Below are positions 16,970 to 24,555 of a DNA stretch of 45,266 bases, piece by piece. Within the stretch, counting starts at the first letter, position 1; each line of letters opens with the position of its first letter. Location of the stretch: NCBI GenBank assembly GCA_002359895.1, contig DEOB01000010.1:684550-729815 (forward strand). The letters are read 5' to 3'. The translations under genes were made by a program, and so were the position numbers. Source of the stretch: Stenotrophomonas sp. UBA2629. GTDB lineage: Bacteria; Pseudomonadota; Gammaproteobacteria; Xanthomonadales; Xanthomonadaceae. The notes under the pieces were generated by a model. The model was not told the DNA's origin. It did not search any database and saw only the letters and a program-made list of their open reading frames with translations.

Positions 16970-17384
16970 AGCCCGGTTCAGTTGGCCGACACGCATTTAC
17001 TGGGAAGATACCGACGCCGGTGGGGTGGTCTACCACGCCCGCTATGTCGCTTTCATGGAGAGGGCGCGCACCGAATGGATGCGGGCCCTAGGCTATGGAC
17101 AGGAGTCCATGCGCAGCGGGGGAGGCCAGGTGTTCGTGGTTCGCGCCATGACGCTGGATTACCTCAAGCCCGCCAAGCTGGACGATGTACTGACCATCAC
17201 GGTGGAACTGGTGCAATGTCGGCGGGCCAGCCTGCTGATGGAGCAGACGGTGTTGCGAGGGGATCAGGTGCTGGTCACCGCACAGGTACGCCTGGCAGCG
17301 GTGGGCGCCGTGGATTTCCGCCCGCAGGCCATTGATGACACGCTGTACGCAACGCTTAAACCCCTACAAACCAAACTCGCGTAA
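16962..17384 (+). CDS. ybgC: Tol-Pal associated acyl-CoA thioesterase YbgC
   Basis: A 140-residue hotdog-fold thioesterase. The 4-hydroxybenzoyl-CoA thioesterase-like active-site sequence YWEDTDAGGVVYHARYVAFMERAR is present, with the conserved aspartate in DTDAGG. In other bacteria YbgC hydrolyses acyl-CoA or acyl-ACP, is membrane associated and is the first gene of the tol-pal cluster. The ATG at 16962 overlaps the ruvB stop (ATGATTGA), and tolQ follows after 20 bp. Confidence 0.93.
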   Translation: MIEARFSWPTRIYWEDTDAGGVVYHARYVAFMERARTEWMRALGYGQESMRSGGGQVFVVRAMTLDYLKPAKLDDVLTITVELVQCRRASLLMEQTVLRGDQVLVTAQVRLAAVGAVDFRPQAIDDTLYATLKPLQTKLA

Positions 17385-17404
17385 GTAAGACTGAGGAAGA
17401 TCGG

Positions 17405-18184
17405 ATGATCGCTTTGCTTCTGGCCCTGCAGGCCACCGTAACCGAGGCGTTGCCGGCTGACGTCAGCGCCGCCGCCGCGCAGACCGTTGCGCAGGCCAGC
17501 CATGGCGGTGGCATCAACTACCTGGATTTGATGATCAAGGCCAGTATCCCGGTCAAGCTGATTGTGCTGCTGCTGTTGGCCGGCTCATTCATCAGCTGGG
17601 TGATCATTTTCCGCAAGGCGCGCGTGTTCAAGGCTGCCGACCGCGAAGCCAATGATTTCGAGAACCGCTTCTGGTCGGGTGCCGACCTGGGCAAGCTCTA
17701 TGCCTCGGCGACCGACCGCAACCGTTCGGTGGACGGCCTGGAAGCCATCTTCGAATCCGGTTTCCGCGAGTACACCCGCATGCAGGGCCGCCGTGGCCTG
17801 GACGGACGCAGCCAGCTGGAAGGCGCGCAGCGCGCCATGCGCACCACCTACGCCCGCGAAGTGGACGGGCTGGAGCGCAACCTCGAACTGCTGGCCAACA
17901 TCGGCTCCACCGCGCCTTACGTGGGCCTGGTCGGTACCGTGTTCGGCATCATGGTGACCATGCACGACATGATCAGCAGCGGCGAACAGGCCGGTATTGC
18001 CTCCGTTGCGCCGGGTATCTCCGAAGCCTTGTTCGCCACCGCCATCGGCCTGTTCGTGGCCATTCCGGCGGTGTGGGCTTACAACCGTTTCACCACCCGC
18101 GTGGAGCGCCTGTCGGTGCGTTATGAAACCTTCGCCGAAGAGTTCAGCTCCATCCTGCAGCGCCAGACCGGCGCTGACGAGTAA
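17405..18184 (+). CDS. tolQ: Tol-Pal system proton channel subunit TolQ
   Basis: A 259-residue inner-membrane protein of the MotA/TolQ/ExbB family. With TolR it forms the proton-driven motor that energises TolA and helps outer-membrane constriction during division. Three membrane segments are visible: about residues 42-63 (VKLIVLLLLAGSFISWVIIF), and a pair near residues 165-185 and 200-225 (STAPYVGLVGTVFGIMVTM; SEALFATAIGLFVAIPAVW), with the large cytoplasmic loop between the first and second. The start at 17405 has GAGGAAG upstream. It is the second gene of the cluster. Confidence 0.96.
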   Translation: MIALLLALQATVTEALPADVSAAAAQTVAQASHGGGINYLDLMIKASIPVKLIVLLLLAGSFISWVIIFRKARVFKAADREANDFENRFWSGADLGKLYASATDRNRSVDGLEAIFESGFREYTRMQGRRGLDGRSQLEGAQRAMRTTYAREVDGLERNLELLANIGSTAPYVGLVGTVFGIMVTMHDMISSGEQAGIASVAPGISEALFATAIGLFVAIPAVWAYNRFTTRVERLSVRYETFAEEFSSILQRQTGADE

Positions 18185-18222
18185 GCGCGCCCGCGCTTAC
18201 CTCTGACCGCAGGAGCCAATAC

Positions 18223-18651
18223 ATGACCGCCGCCATACCCCGCCGCAAGCGCCGCAAGCTCAAGTCCGAGATCAACGTCGTGCCGTACATCGACGTGATG
18301 CTGGTGCTGCTGATCATCTTCATGGTGACCGCGCCGCTGCTGACGCTGAGCTTTGAAGTGGACCTGCCCAGTTCCACCGCCAAGGCGTTGGAAAGCAAAC
18401 AGGACCCGGTCATCGTCGCCGTGCGCGCCGATGGCCAGCTCAGCCTCAAGCTGCCCGGCGCCAAAGACCCCGAAGCCATGGAGCCGGGCGCGCTGCAGGC
18501 GCAACTGGGTGCCTTGGCCTCGCAGGACAAAGAGCTGCGCGTGATCGTGGCCGCCGACAAAAGCGTGGCCTATGAAAAGGTCGTGTCAGCGATGGACGTG
18601 ATCAAGGCCGCAAAGATCGAGAAGGTGGGTCTGGCGACCGATGCACGCTGA
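18223..18651 (+). CDS. tolR: Tol-Pal system motor subunit TolR
   Basis: A 142-residue ExbD/TolR protein: a basic cytoplasmic start (RRKRRKLKSEINVVPYIDVM), one membrane helix (LVLLIIFMVTAPLLTL) beginning with the conserved proton-carrying aspartate of PYIDVM, and a periplasmic domain (VIVAVRADGQLSL...LRVIVAADKSVAYEKVV). It works with TolQ as the ion-driven stator. Its end overlaps the tolA start by 11 bases, which suggests translational coupling. Confidence 0.96.
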   Translation: MTAAIPRRKRRKLKSEINVVPYIDVMLVLLIIFMVTAPLLTLSFEVDLPSSTAKALESKQDPVIVAVRADGQLSLKLPGAKDPEAMEPGALQAQLGALASQDKELRVIVAADKSVAYEKVVSAMDVIKAAKIEKVGLATDAR

Positions 18652-19717
18652 TTCCCTGCCGCCGCCGCGTCAGACCAGCAACGAGTGGGGCCTGCCGGTC
18701 GTTCTCGCGTTGCTGGTGCACCTGTTGGTGGCGGCGATCTTTATCATTGCCTGGGTGTGGTCACCGGCCCGCAGCACCGAGGCCGCCGCAGGCGACCCTG
18801 CGGTAGAAGCGAGCCTGCAGGTGTCCTCGGCCGAAGCCTCGGCCGCGCGCCAAGCGCTGCGCGCCTCGGAAAAACTGCCCGATCTGCCTGAGCCGCCGGT
18901 GGAAGAAGTGCCGCCCGAGCCGGTGCCCGAAGACACCGTGCCGCCGCCGCAGCCCATTCCCGAGCCGCGCCCGCAGGATGCGCCAACGCCGCAACAGCAC
19001 AATGCGCAGGAGCGCATGGCCCAGCCTGACAACGTGGACCAGGAGCGCGTCAGCGCCCTGGCCATCTCGCAGGAAAAGGCCAAGCAGGAGCAGGAAGCCA
19101 AGCGCCGCCAGGAACAGATCGACCTCACCGAACGCAAGCGCGTGGAAGAGGCCGAGCAGAAACTGCGGCTGGCCAAGCAGCAGGAAGAAGCCGACCGCCA
19201 GAAGAAACTGGCCGACGAGCAACGCCGCGCCACCGACAGTGCCGAGCAGGAACGTCAGCAGAAGATCGCCGAGATCCGCCGCAAGCGTGAGCAGGCCGAG
19301 CGCGAAGCCAAGCTGGCCGAACAGCGTCTGCGCCAGGTCGCCGATGCCCGCGCCCGCGCGCAGGGCAGTTCGACCGGCAGCACCGCCAGCAGCGGCCCGA
19401 GTACGCCTTCGCCGGGGCAGGGCGGTACCAGTAATGACGACACCGCCAAATATGCGGCCGCCATCCAGCAGGCCGTGCTCAACCAATGGGTGCGCCCGGA
19501 TTCGATCCCGCGTGGGCAGCGTTGCCGCCTGACCATCCGCCAGCTGCCGGGCGGCGAGGTGATCCGGGTGGAGTTCGCGGCCAGTTGCCCCTATGACGAG
19601 GCCGGCCGGCGCTCGGTGGAGGCGGCAATCCTGCGCGCCCAGCCGCTGCCGTACCGTGGCTTCGAAAAGGTGTTCCAGCCGAGCCTCAACTTCAACTTCG
19701 AGGCGCAGGATCGTTGA
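18641..19717 (+). CDS. tolA: Tol-Pal bridging protein TolA
   Basis: A 358-residue protein anchored in the inner membrane. One N-terminal helix (about residues 20-42, VVLALLVHLLVAAIFIIAWVW) is followed by a proline-rich stretch (EPPVEEVPPEPVPED), a long charged helix rich in Ala, Glu, Lys, Gln and Arg (about 130-235), a Ser/Thr/Gly linker, and the compact C-terminal domain (AIQQAVLNQWVRPD...CRLTIRQLPGGEV...AASCPYDEAGRRSVEAAI) that contacts TolB, Pal and colicins or phage in other bacteria. Two cysteines sit in this C-terminal domain. The ATG overlaps tolR. Confidence 0.95.
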   Translation: MHADSLPPPRQTSNEWGLPVVLALLVHLLVAAIFIIAWVWSPARSTEAAAGDPAVEASLQVSSAEASAARQALRASEKLPDLPEPPVEEVPPEPVPEDTVPPPQPIPEPRPQDAPTPQQHNAQERMAQPDNVDQERVSALAISQEKAKQEQEAKRRQEQIDLTERKRVEEAEQKLRLAKQQEEADRQKKLADEQRRATDSAEQERQQKIAEIRRKREQAEREAKLAEQRLRQVADARARAQGSSTGSTASSGPSTPSPGQGGTSNDDTAKYAAAIQQAVLNQWVRPDSIPRGQRCRLTIRQLPGGEVIRVEFAASCPYDEAGRRSVEAAILRAQPLPYRGFEKVFQPSLNFNFEAQDR

Positions 19718-19886
19718 GCCGGCAGGGGCCTGTCTTCAGGGGCCGGTTTCAGCGGTAACTTCTTTGTAACGTTCCCGTGTTCATTCAGGGGGATGGATTT
19801 CACGCGGTATTCGTTCACGATTGCGAAAATGTTCATCCGTTTGCTGCTATCCCTCTCTGTATTCATTCCGTACCGTTGAGCGTCTA

Positions 19887-21206
19887 ATGAAGAAATTGCC
19901 TCGCTGGCTGGTCGCCCTCACTGTCCTGTTGTTGCCGATTGCGGCAATGGCACAGCAGAAGGGCTTGGAAATCGACATCATTGGCGGCAACGCTTCGGCG
20001 ATGCCGATCACCGTTGTGCCGATGCCCTATCAAGGCTCGGCCGGTGCGCCGCAGACCGACGTGGCTGCGGTGATCCGTGCGGATCTGGACCGCTCGGGCC
20101 AGTTCCGCAATCTGCCGGAGGCGCAGATCGTCGAGCGCCCGACTCGTGGCAGCGAGGTGCAGTACCCCACCTGGCGTGCGCTCAAGCAGGACTATCTGGT
20201 GGCTGGCCGCGTGCTCGACGCCGGTGCCGGTGCCTACCGCGTGGAATACGAACTGTTCGACGTGGCCAAGGGCGAGCGCATTCTCGGCCTGGCGATGACC
20301 GCGCGCTCCAACGCAATGCGCGATGTGTCGCACCAGATGGCCGATGCCATCTACGAGAAAATCCTCGGCGTGCGCGGTGCGTTCTGGACCCGCATCGCCT
20401 ACATCACCGCCAGCGGCAGCGGCGCCAACATGCGTTACGCGTTGATGGTGGCCGACTCCGATGGCTACAACCCGCAGACCATCGTGCGCTCGGCCGAGCC
20501 ACTGTTGTCGCCGAGCTGGAGCCCGGATGGCCGCAAGCTGGCCTACGTCAGCTTCGAGCGCGGCAACTCCGCCATCTACATGCAGGACATCGCCACCGGT
20601 GCGCGCGAATTGCTCACCAGCTTCCGTGGCATCAACAGCGCGCCGTCGTTCTCGCCCGATGGTCGCCGCCTTGCCTTGGCGCTGTCGCGCAGCGGCAATC
20701 CGGAAATCTACGTCATGGACCTGGGCAGCAAGCAGCTCACCCAGTTGACCAACCACTTCGGCATCGATACCGAGCCGACCTGGGCCGCTGATGGCGGCTC
20801 GGTGTACTTCACCTCCGACCGTGGCGGCCGCCCGCAGATCTATCAGGTGTCGGCCAGCGGTGGCAGTGCAAGCCGCGTGACCTTCCAGGGCAATTACAAC
20901 GCCAAGGCCACTGTATCCTTCGACGGCAAGAAGATTGCCGTGGCGCAGGGCGCAGGCAGCAGCTACAAGATCGCGATGATGGACAGCAGCTTGGGTTCTC
21001 CGCGCTGGAGCACGTTGTCCCCGGGTTCGTTGGACGAATCACCGAGCTTCGCGCCGAATGCGAGCATGGTGTTGTATGCCGCCCGCGAAGGCGGACGCGG
21101 TGTGTTGTATGAAGTGTCTGCTGATGGCCGTGTGCGTCAGCGTCTGGTTTTGGCAGACGGTGATGTGCGGGAACCCGCATGGGGCCCATACCGTACCGCG
21201 CGTTGA
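19887..21206 (+). CDS. tolB: Tol-Pal beta-propeller protein TolB
   Basis: A 439-residue periplasmic protein. A Sec signal peptide (MKKLPRWLVALTVLLLPIAAMA, 22 residues) is followed by the N-terminal TolB domain (to about residue 165) and a six-bladed beta-propeller shown by repeats such as SWSPDGRKLAYVSF, SFSPDGRRLALALS, WAADGGSVYFTSDRGG and SFDGKKIAVAQG. TolB binds Pal and TolA. The frame is open upstream to 19821, but the ATG at 19887 starts the signal peptide. The 169-bp gap after tolA is the longest within the cluster and may hold a separate promoter, though none could be assigned firmly. Confidence 0.96.
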   Translation: MKKLPRWLVALTVLLLPIAAMAQQKGLEIDIIGGNASAMPITVVPMPYQGSAGAPQTDVAAVIRADLDRSGQFRNLPEAQIVERPTRGSEVQYPTWRALKQDYLVAGRVLDAGAGAYRVEYELFDVAKGERILGLAMTARSNAMRDVSHQMADAIYEKILGVRGAFWTRIAYITASGSGANMRYALMVADSDGYNPQTIVRSAEPLLSPSWSPDGRKLAYVSFERGNSAIYMQDIATGARELLTSFRGINSAPSFSPDGRRLALALSRSGNPEIYVMDLGSKQLTQLTNHFGIDTEPTWAADGGSVYFTSDRGGRPQIYQVSASGGSASRVTFQGNYNAKATVSFDGKKIAVAQGAGSSYKIAMMDSSLGSPRWSTLSPGSLDESPSFAPNASMVLYAAREGGRGVLYEVSADGRVRQRLVLADGDVREPAWGPYRTAR

Positions 21207-21270
21207 TAAAGTGTTAACATCTGACTCGGATTAATCCCAAAAATTGGCCCAGGAGCCTCTAGGTATCGCC

Positions 21271-21789
21271 ATGAACAAATCCACTCGTGTTTTGCTCGTT
21301 TCGTTGCTGTCCGTCGCCGCTCTGGCCGGCTGCTCGAAGAAGGTCAAAGAACAGCCGGTAGCACCGCCGGTCGACACCGGTTCGACCACGCAGCCGACCG
21401 GTCCGTCCACTTCCGGCCTGTACGGCCCGGGTGACCTCGATACCGATGCTTGCCTGCGTCAGCGCGTTGTTTACTTCGACCTGGACAAGGAAGAAGTGAA
21501 GTCGGAGTTCCAGCAGATCATGGCGTGCCACGCCAAGTACCTGCGCGACCGTCCGTCCTCGCGCATCACCCTGCAGGGCAACACCGACGAACGTGGCAGC
21601 CGCGCTTACAACCAGGCACTGGGTGAGCGTCGTGGCAACTCCGTGAACTCGGCGCTGCAGGCCAACGGTGGTTCGGCCAGCCAGCTGACCGTCGTGTCCT
21701 ACGGTGAAGAGCGTCCGGTGTGCACCGACTCGAACGAGTCCTGCTGGTCGCAGAACCGTCGCGTCGAAATCGTCTACACCGCGCAGTAA
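21271..21789 (+). CDS. pal: Peptidoglycan-associated lipoprotein Pal
   Basis: A 172-residue outer-membrane lipoprotein. The lipobox LAGC puts the lipidated cysteine at C21. After a flexible Thr/Ser/Pro linker comes an OmpA-like domain with VVYFDLDKEE and the peptidoglycan-binding motif NTDERGSRAYNQALGERR. It ties the outer membrane to peptidoglycan and to TolA/TolB. The frame extends upstream to 21244, but the ATG at 21271 begins the signal peptide; AGGAG is further upstream at about 21251. Four extra cysteines (C61, C86, C151, C158) lie in the mature domain, which the E. coli protein lacks as I recall it. Confidence 0.96.
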   Translation: MNKSTRVLLVSLLSVAALAGCSKKVKEQPVAPPVDTGSTTQPTGPSTSGLYGPGDLDTDACLRQRVVYFDLDKEEVKSEFQQIMACHAKYLRDRPSSRITLQGNTDERGSRAYNQALGERRGNSVNSALQANGGSASQLTVVSYGEERPVCTDSNESCWSQNRRVEIVYTAQ

Positions 21790-21792
21790 TCG

Positions 21793-22599
21793 ATGCGTAT
21801 CAGCATCAATAAGCTGATGCTCGTGGTAGCGGCAGCCCTGGTGGCTGCCGCTCCTGCGTATGCACAGCGGCAGAGTCTGGCGGACCGTGTTGGCGCCCTG
21901 GAACAACAGGTCAACAACACCCAAGCCAATACCGACATGCTCAATCAACTGCAGCAGCTGCGTAGTGAAATGCAGTCGTTGCAAGGCACGATCGAGCAGC
22001 TTCAGCACGAAAACGAACAGCTGAAGCAGCGTAATCGTGACCAGTACCTTGATCTGGACGGTCGTTTGAACCGCCTGGAAGGCAATGGTGGCTCCGATGC
22101 CCCTGCGGCATCGGCCACCGCTCCGGTTCTGCCTGCGGCCAAGCCGGCAGCCAGCAGCGAGCGCGCACCGACGGTGCGGGGTGATGCAGGCAGCAAGGCA
22201 GCGGCCGGTGATGAGCGAGCGGCCTACAACGTGGCCTTCGATGCATTGAAGGCAGGCAACTATGCGGATTCGGCGCAGTTGTTCCAGAGTTTTCTGGAGC
22301 TGTACCCGGACGCGGCATACACGCCCAATGCGCTGTACTGGCTGGGCGAAAGCTATTACGCAACGCGCAATTTCAAGATGGCGGAGGCGCAGTTCAATGA
22401 CCTCATCGCCCGTTATCCCACCCACGACAAGGCCGCCGGCGGTTTGCTGAAGCTGGGCCTGTCGCAGTACGGCGATGGTGATGCCGCACTGGCACAGCAG
22501 ACGCTGGAGCAGGTGGTTTCCCGTTTCCCAGGCAGTGATGCGGCCCGTACCGCCCAGGATCGTTTGCAGTCGATCCGGGTTGGCCAGCAGCTGCGTTGA
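21793..22599 (+). CDS. cpoB: Cell division coordinator CpoB (YbgF)
   Basis: A 268-residue periplasmic protein: a signal peptide (about 24 residues, ending APAYA), an N-terminal coiled coil with heptads of Gln/Leu (ADRVGALEQQVNN...LQGTIEQLQHENEQLKQR), a low-complexity Ala/Pro linker, and three C-terminal TPR repeats (AAYNVAFDALKAGNYADSA, ALYWLGESYYATRNFKMAE, GLLKLGLSQYGDGDAALAQ). CpoB trimerises, binds TolA and links outer-membrane constriction to septal peptidoglycan synthesis in E. coli. It starts three bases after the pal stop and closes the tol-pal cluster. Confidence 0.94.
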   Translation: MRISINKLMLVVAAALVAAAPAYAQRQSLADRVGALEQQVNNTQANTDMLNQLQQLRSEMQSLQGTIEQLQHENEQLKQRNRDQYLDLDGRLNRLEGNGGSDAPAASATAPVLPAAKPAASSERAPTVRGDAGSKAAAGDERAAYNVAFDALKAGNYADSAQLFQSFLELYPDAAYTPNALYWLGESYYATRNFKMAEAQFNDLIARYPTHDKAAGGLLKLGLSQYGDGDAALAQQTLEQVVSRFPGSDAARTAQDRLQSIRVGQQLR

Positions 22600-22640
22600 T
22601 TGGTACTGCGCCGCGGTAACGCGGTGCGGTTGAAGTGCAG

Positions 22641-23330
22641 ATGAATTCTCCCGCCGCCGCTGTTCCCAGCGAGATCGTGCAGTCGCCGTTGCCGCGATTG
22701 AAGATCACTGAAATTTTCCTGTCCCTGCAGGGCGAAGCCGACACCGTGGGCTGGCCCACGGTATTCGTGCGCCTGACCGGCTGCCCGCTGCGCTGCAGCT
22801 ACTGCGATACCGAGTACGCCTTCCACGGCGGCACCTGGTGGGACATCGACGACATCGTCGCTGAAGTGTTGAAGCAGGGCGTGCGCCATGTCTGCGTGAC
22901 CGGCGGTGAGCCGCTGGCGCAGAAGCGTTGCCTGATTCTGCTGCAGAAGCTGTGCGACGCCGGCCTGGATGTGTCGCTGGAAACGTCCGGCGCGCTCGAT
23001 ATCGCAGCGGTGGATGCGCGCGTCTCACGCGTGGTCGATCTGAAAACACCGGACTCGGCCGAAATGGCGCGCAACCGGCTGGAGAACATTGCGCTGTTGA
23101 CCGCGCGTGACCAGCTCAAGTTCGTCATCTGCAGCCGCAGTGATTACGACTGGGCCAAGTCCATGCTTGCCGAGCACCGCTTGGCCGAGCGCTGCATGGT
23201 GTTGTTCTCACCCAGCAAATCGCAGGTGAGCGCGCGCGAGTTGGCGGATTGGATCATTGCCGACCGCTTGCCGGTGCGCTTCCAGATGCAGCTGCACAAG
23301 CTGCTTTGGGACGACGAACCCGGCCGTTGA
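22641..23330 (+). CDS. queE: 7-carboxy-7-deazaguanine synthase QueE
   Basis: A radical SAM enzyme converting 6-carboxytetrahydropterin to 7-carboxy-7-deazaguanine on the route to preQ0 and queuosine. The 229-residue protein has the iron-sulfur motif CPLRCSYC (C48, C52, C55, spacing C-x3-C-x2-C), preceded by FLSLQGEADTVGWPTVFVRLTG, and the GGEPL SAM-binding segment. An upstream GTG at 22635 would add two residues; the ATG at 22641 is preferred. It follows cpoB by 41 bp and is probably the last gene read with the tol-pal cluster. queC lies 178 bp on; queD and queF are not in the window. Confidence 0.95.
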   Translation: MNSPAAAVPSEIVQSPLPRLKITEIFLSLQGEADTVGWPTVFVRLTGCPLRCSYCDTEYAFHGGTWWDIDDIVAEVLKQGVRHVCVTGGEPLAQKRCLILLQKLCDAGLDVSLETSGALDIAAVDARVSRVVDLKTPDSAEMARNRLENIALLTARDQLKFVICSRSDYDWAKSMLAEHRLAERCMVLFSPSKSQVSARELADWIIADRLPVRFQMQLHKLLWDDEPGR

Positions 23331-23391
23331 GGCTGCGGCTGGGCGTGGTGCTTGATCGGAATCGTCGGGCACGACTTGTACACTTTGTTTT

Positions 23392-23451
23392 CTGCGGACC
23401 ACCGGCACTGTGCCGGTAGCTGTCCGCAGGCGCGTGGACTGTTGTCCACGC
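23392..23451 (+). other. Two adjacent strong hairpins upstream of queC
   Basis: Hairpin 1 has an outer 8-bp stem (23392-23399 with 23422-23429, CTGCGGAC/GTCCGCAG) enclosing an inner palindrome (23401-23417). Hairpin 2 is a perfect 8-bp stem (23432-23439 with 23444-23451, GCGTGGAC/GTCCACGC) with a four-base loop TGTT. They fill the middle of the queE-queC gap, and queC starts 58 bases later. No T-run follows, so they are not ordinary terminators. They do not match the preQ1-I riboswitch pattern as I know it. They could be a structured leader RNA, an attenuator, or a degenerate pair of repetitive extragenic palindromes. Confidence 0.6.
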
Positions 23452-23508
23452 TTACCTTCCGGCGCGGGACAGCGTGCTGGCTTTGATCCCCCAACCGGAT
23501 GAAATCCC

Positions 23509-24174
23509 ATGAAGAAAGCAGTTGTGCTTCTTTCCGGCGGCATGGACTCGGCCGCCGTCGTCGCCATCGCCCAGGAACAAGGTTTTGAGGTGTACGCCCT
23601 GAGCGTGCGCTATGGCCAGCGGCATACCTCCGAACTGGACGCCGCCGCGCGCGTGTCCGCGGCGCTGGGCGTTGCAGGTCACAAAACGGTCGATGTCGAT
23701 CTGCGCAGCATCGGTGGCTCGGCCCTGACCGACGATATCGACGTACCGGATGCCGGCGGCGAGGGCATCCCCGTCACCTACGTGCCCGCGCGCAACACCA
23801 TCATGTTGTCGCTGGCACTGGGCTGGGCCGAGGTGCTGGGCGCCAACGACATCTTCTGTGGCGTGAATGCGGTGGACTACTCCGGTTACCCGGATTGCCG
23901 CCCCGAGTTCGTGGCCGCGTTCCAGGTCTTGGCCAACCTGGCGACCAAGTCCGGGGTGGAAGGCGCGGGCATCGTCGTCCATGCGCCGCTGCAGTACCTG
24001 AGCAAGGCGCAGATCGCCGCGGAGGGCCAGCGGCTGGGCGTGGACTTCGGCTTGACCGTGTCCTGCTACCAGGCCGATGCGGCCGGACGTGCCTGTGGCC
24101 ACTGCGATGCCTGCCGTCTGCGGGCGGACGGTTTTGCTGCTGCGGGCATGAAAGACCCGACGCTTTACGTTTGA
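23509..24174 (+). CDS. queC: 7-cyano-7-deazaguanine (preQ0) synthase QueC
   Basis: An ATP-dependent enzyme that turns 7-carboxy-7-deazaguanine into preQ0. The 221-residue protein has the PP-loop SGGMDS (residues 9-14), the segment VPARNTIMLSLALGWAE, the conserved FCGVNAVDYSGYPDCRPEF, and a C-terminal zinc site formed by C186, C196, C199 and C202 (C-x9-C-x2-C-x2-C). It acts directly after QueE. It is the last gene before the tRNA-Lys; queuosine acts on tRNAs with GUN anticodons, so that tRNA is not a substrate. Confidence 0.97.
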   Translation: MKKAVVLLSGGMDSAAVVAIAQEQGFEVYALSVRYGQRHTSELDAAARVSAALGVAGHKTVDVDLRSIGGSALTDDIDVPDAGGEGIPVTYVPARNTIMLSLALGWAEVLGANDIFCGVNAVDYSGYPDCRPEFVAAFQVLANLATKSGVEGAGIVVHAPLQYLSKAQIAAEGQRLGVDFGLTVSCYQADAAGRACGHCDACRLRADGFAAAGMKDPTLYV

Positions 24175-24198
24175 ATTCCGATTTTTGAATTCTTGCGT

Positions 24199-24204
24199 TA
24201 GAAT
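24199..24204 (+). promoter_or_regulatory. Putative -10 box of tRNA-Lys
   Basis: TAGAAT matches the sigma70 -10 consensus at five of six positions. It is followed by a GC-rich stretch (ACGCGCCCGG), as usual for stable-RNA promoters. No good -35 at 16-18 bp is seen. The 5' leader contains a 7-bp hairpin (24210-24216 with 24222-24228) before the mature tRNA. Confidence 0.45.
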
Positions 24205-24237
24205 ACGCGCCCGGCCAGCACGGCCGGGTAGTTGTAA

Positions 24238-24313
24238 GGGCCGTTAGCTCAGTTGGTAGAGCAGAAGACTTTTAATCTTTTGGTCGATGGTTCGAATCCA
24301 TCACGGCCCACCA
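24238..24313 (+). tRNA. tRNA-Lys (anticodon UUU)
   Basis: A 76-nt tRNA with an encoded CCA end. The acceptor stem is GGGCCGT with ACGGCCC, the D arm GCTC-AGTTGGTA-GAGC, the anticodon stem GAAGA/TCTTT with loop CTTTTAA (anticodon TTT at 24271-24273), and the T arm GATGG-TTCGAAT-CCATC, then discriminator A and CCA. It decodes AAA/AAG. Confidence 0.98.
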
Positions 24314-24323
24314 GTATTTCGAA

Positions 24324-24354
24324 GGCTTCGGAGCGATCCGGAGCCTTTTTCTTT
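24324..24354 (+). terminator. Rho-independent terminator after tRNA-Lys
   Basis: A 9-bp stem (24324-24332 with 24337-24345, one G-T pair) with loop GCGA, followed by TTTTTCTTT. It begins 11 bases after the tRNA CCA end and should end the tRNA transcript, separating it from the sigma factor gene downstream. Confidence 0.9.
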
Positions 24355-24555
24355 GCGCCGGAAAATGTTCAGTGCCTGGCAGTTCATTTCATCGGATTGC
24401 TGAGTGTGAAAGGTGCGGTTCTGATGCATATCACGTTGCGGCAAGCAGGCAGATGTGCGCTTTTGCTGGCACTGGCGGGTGTGCGGGCCTACCATGGCCG
24501 ATACCGCCCTGTGCATGAAGCATGGGCGAGCACGCTTTCAGGCGCCGGGGGACGA

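Noticed and set aside
23352..23384. TTGATC and TACACT considered as a promoter for the queC leader
   Set aside because: The spacing is 21 bp, and the -10 matches only four of six positions.
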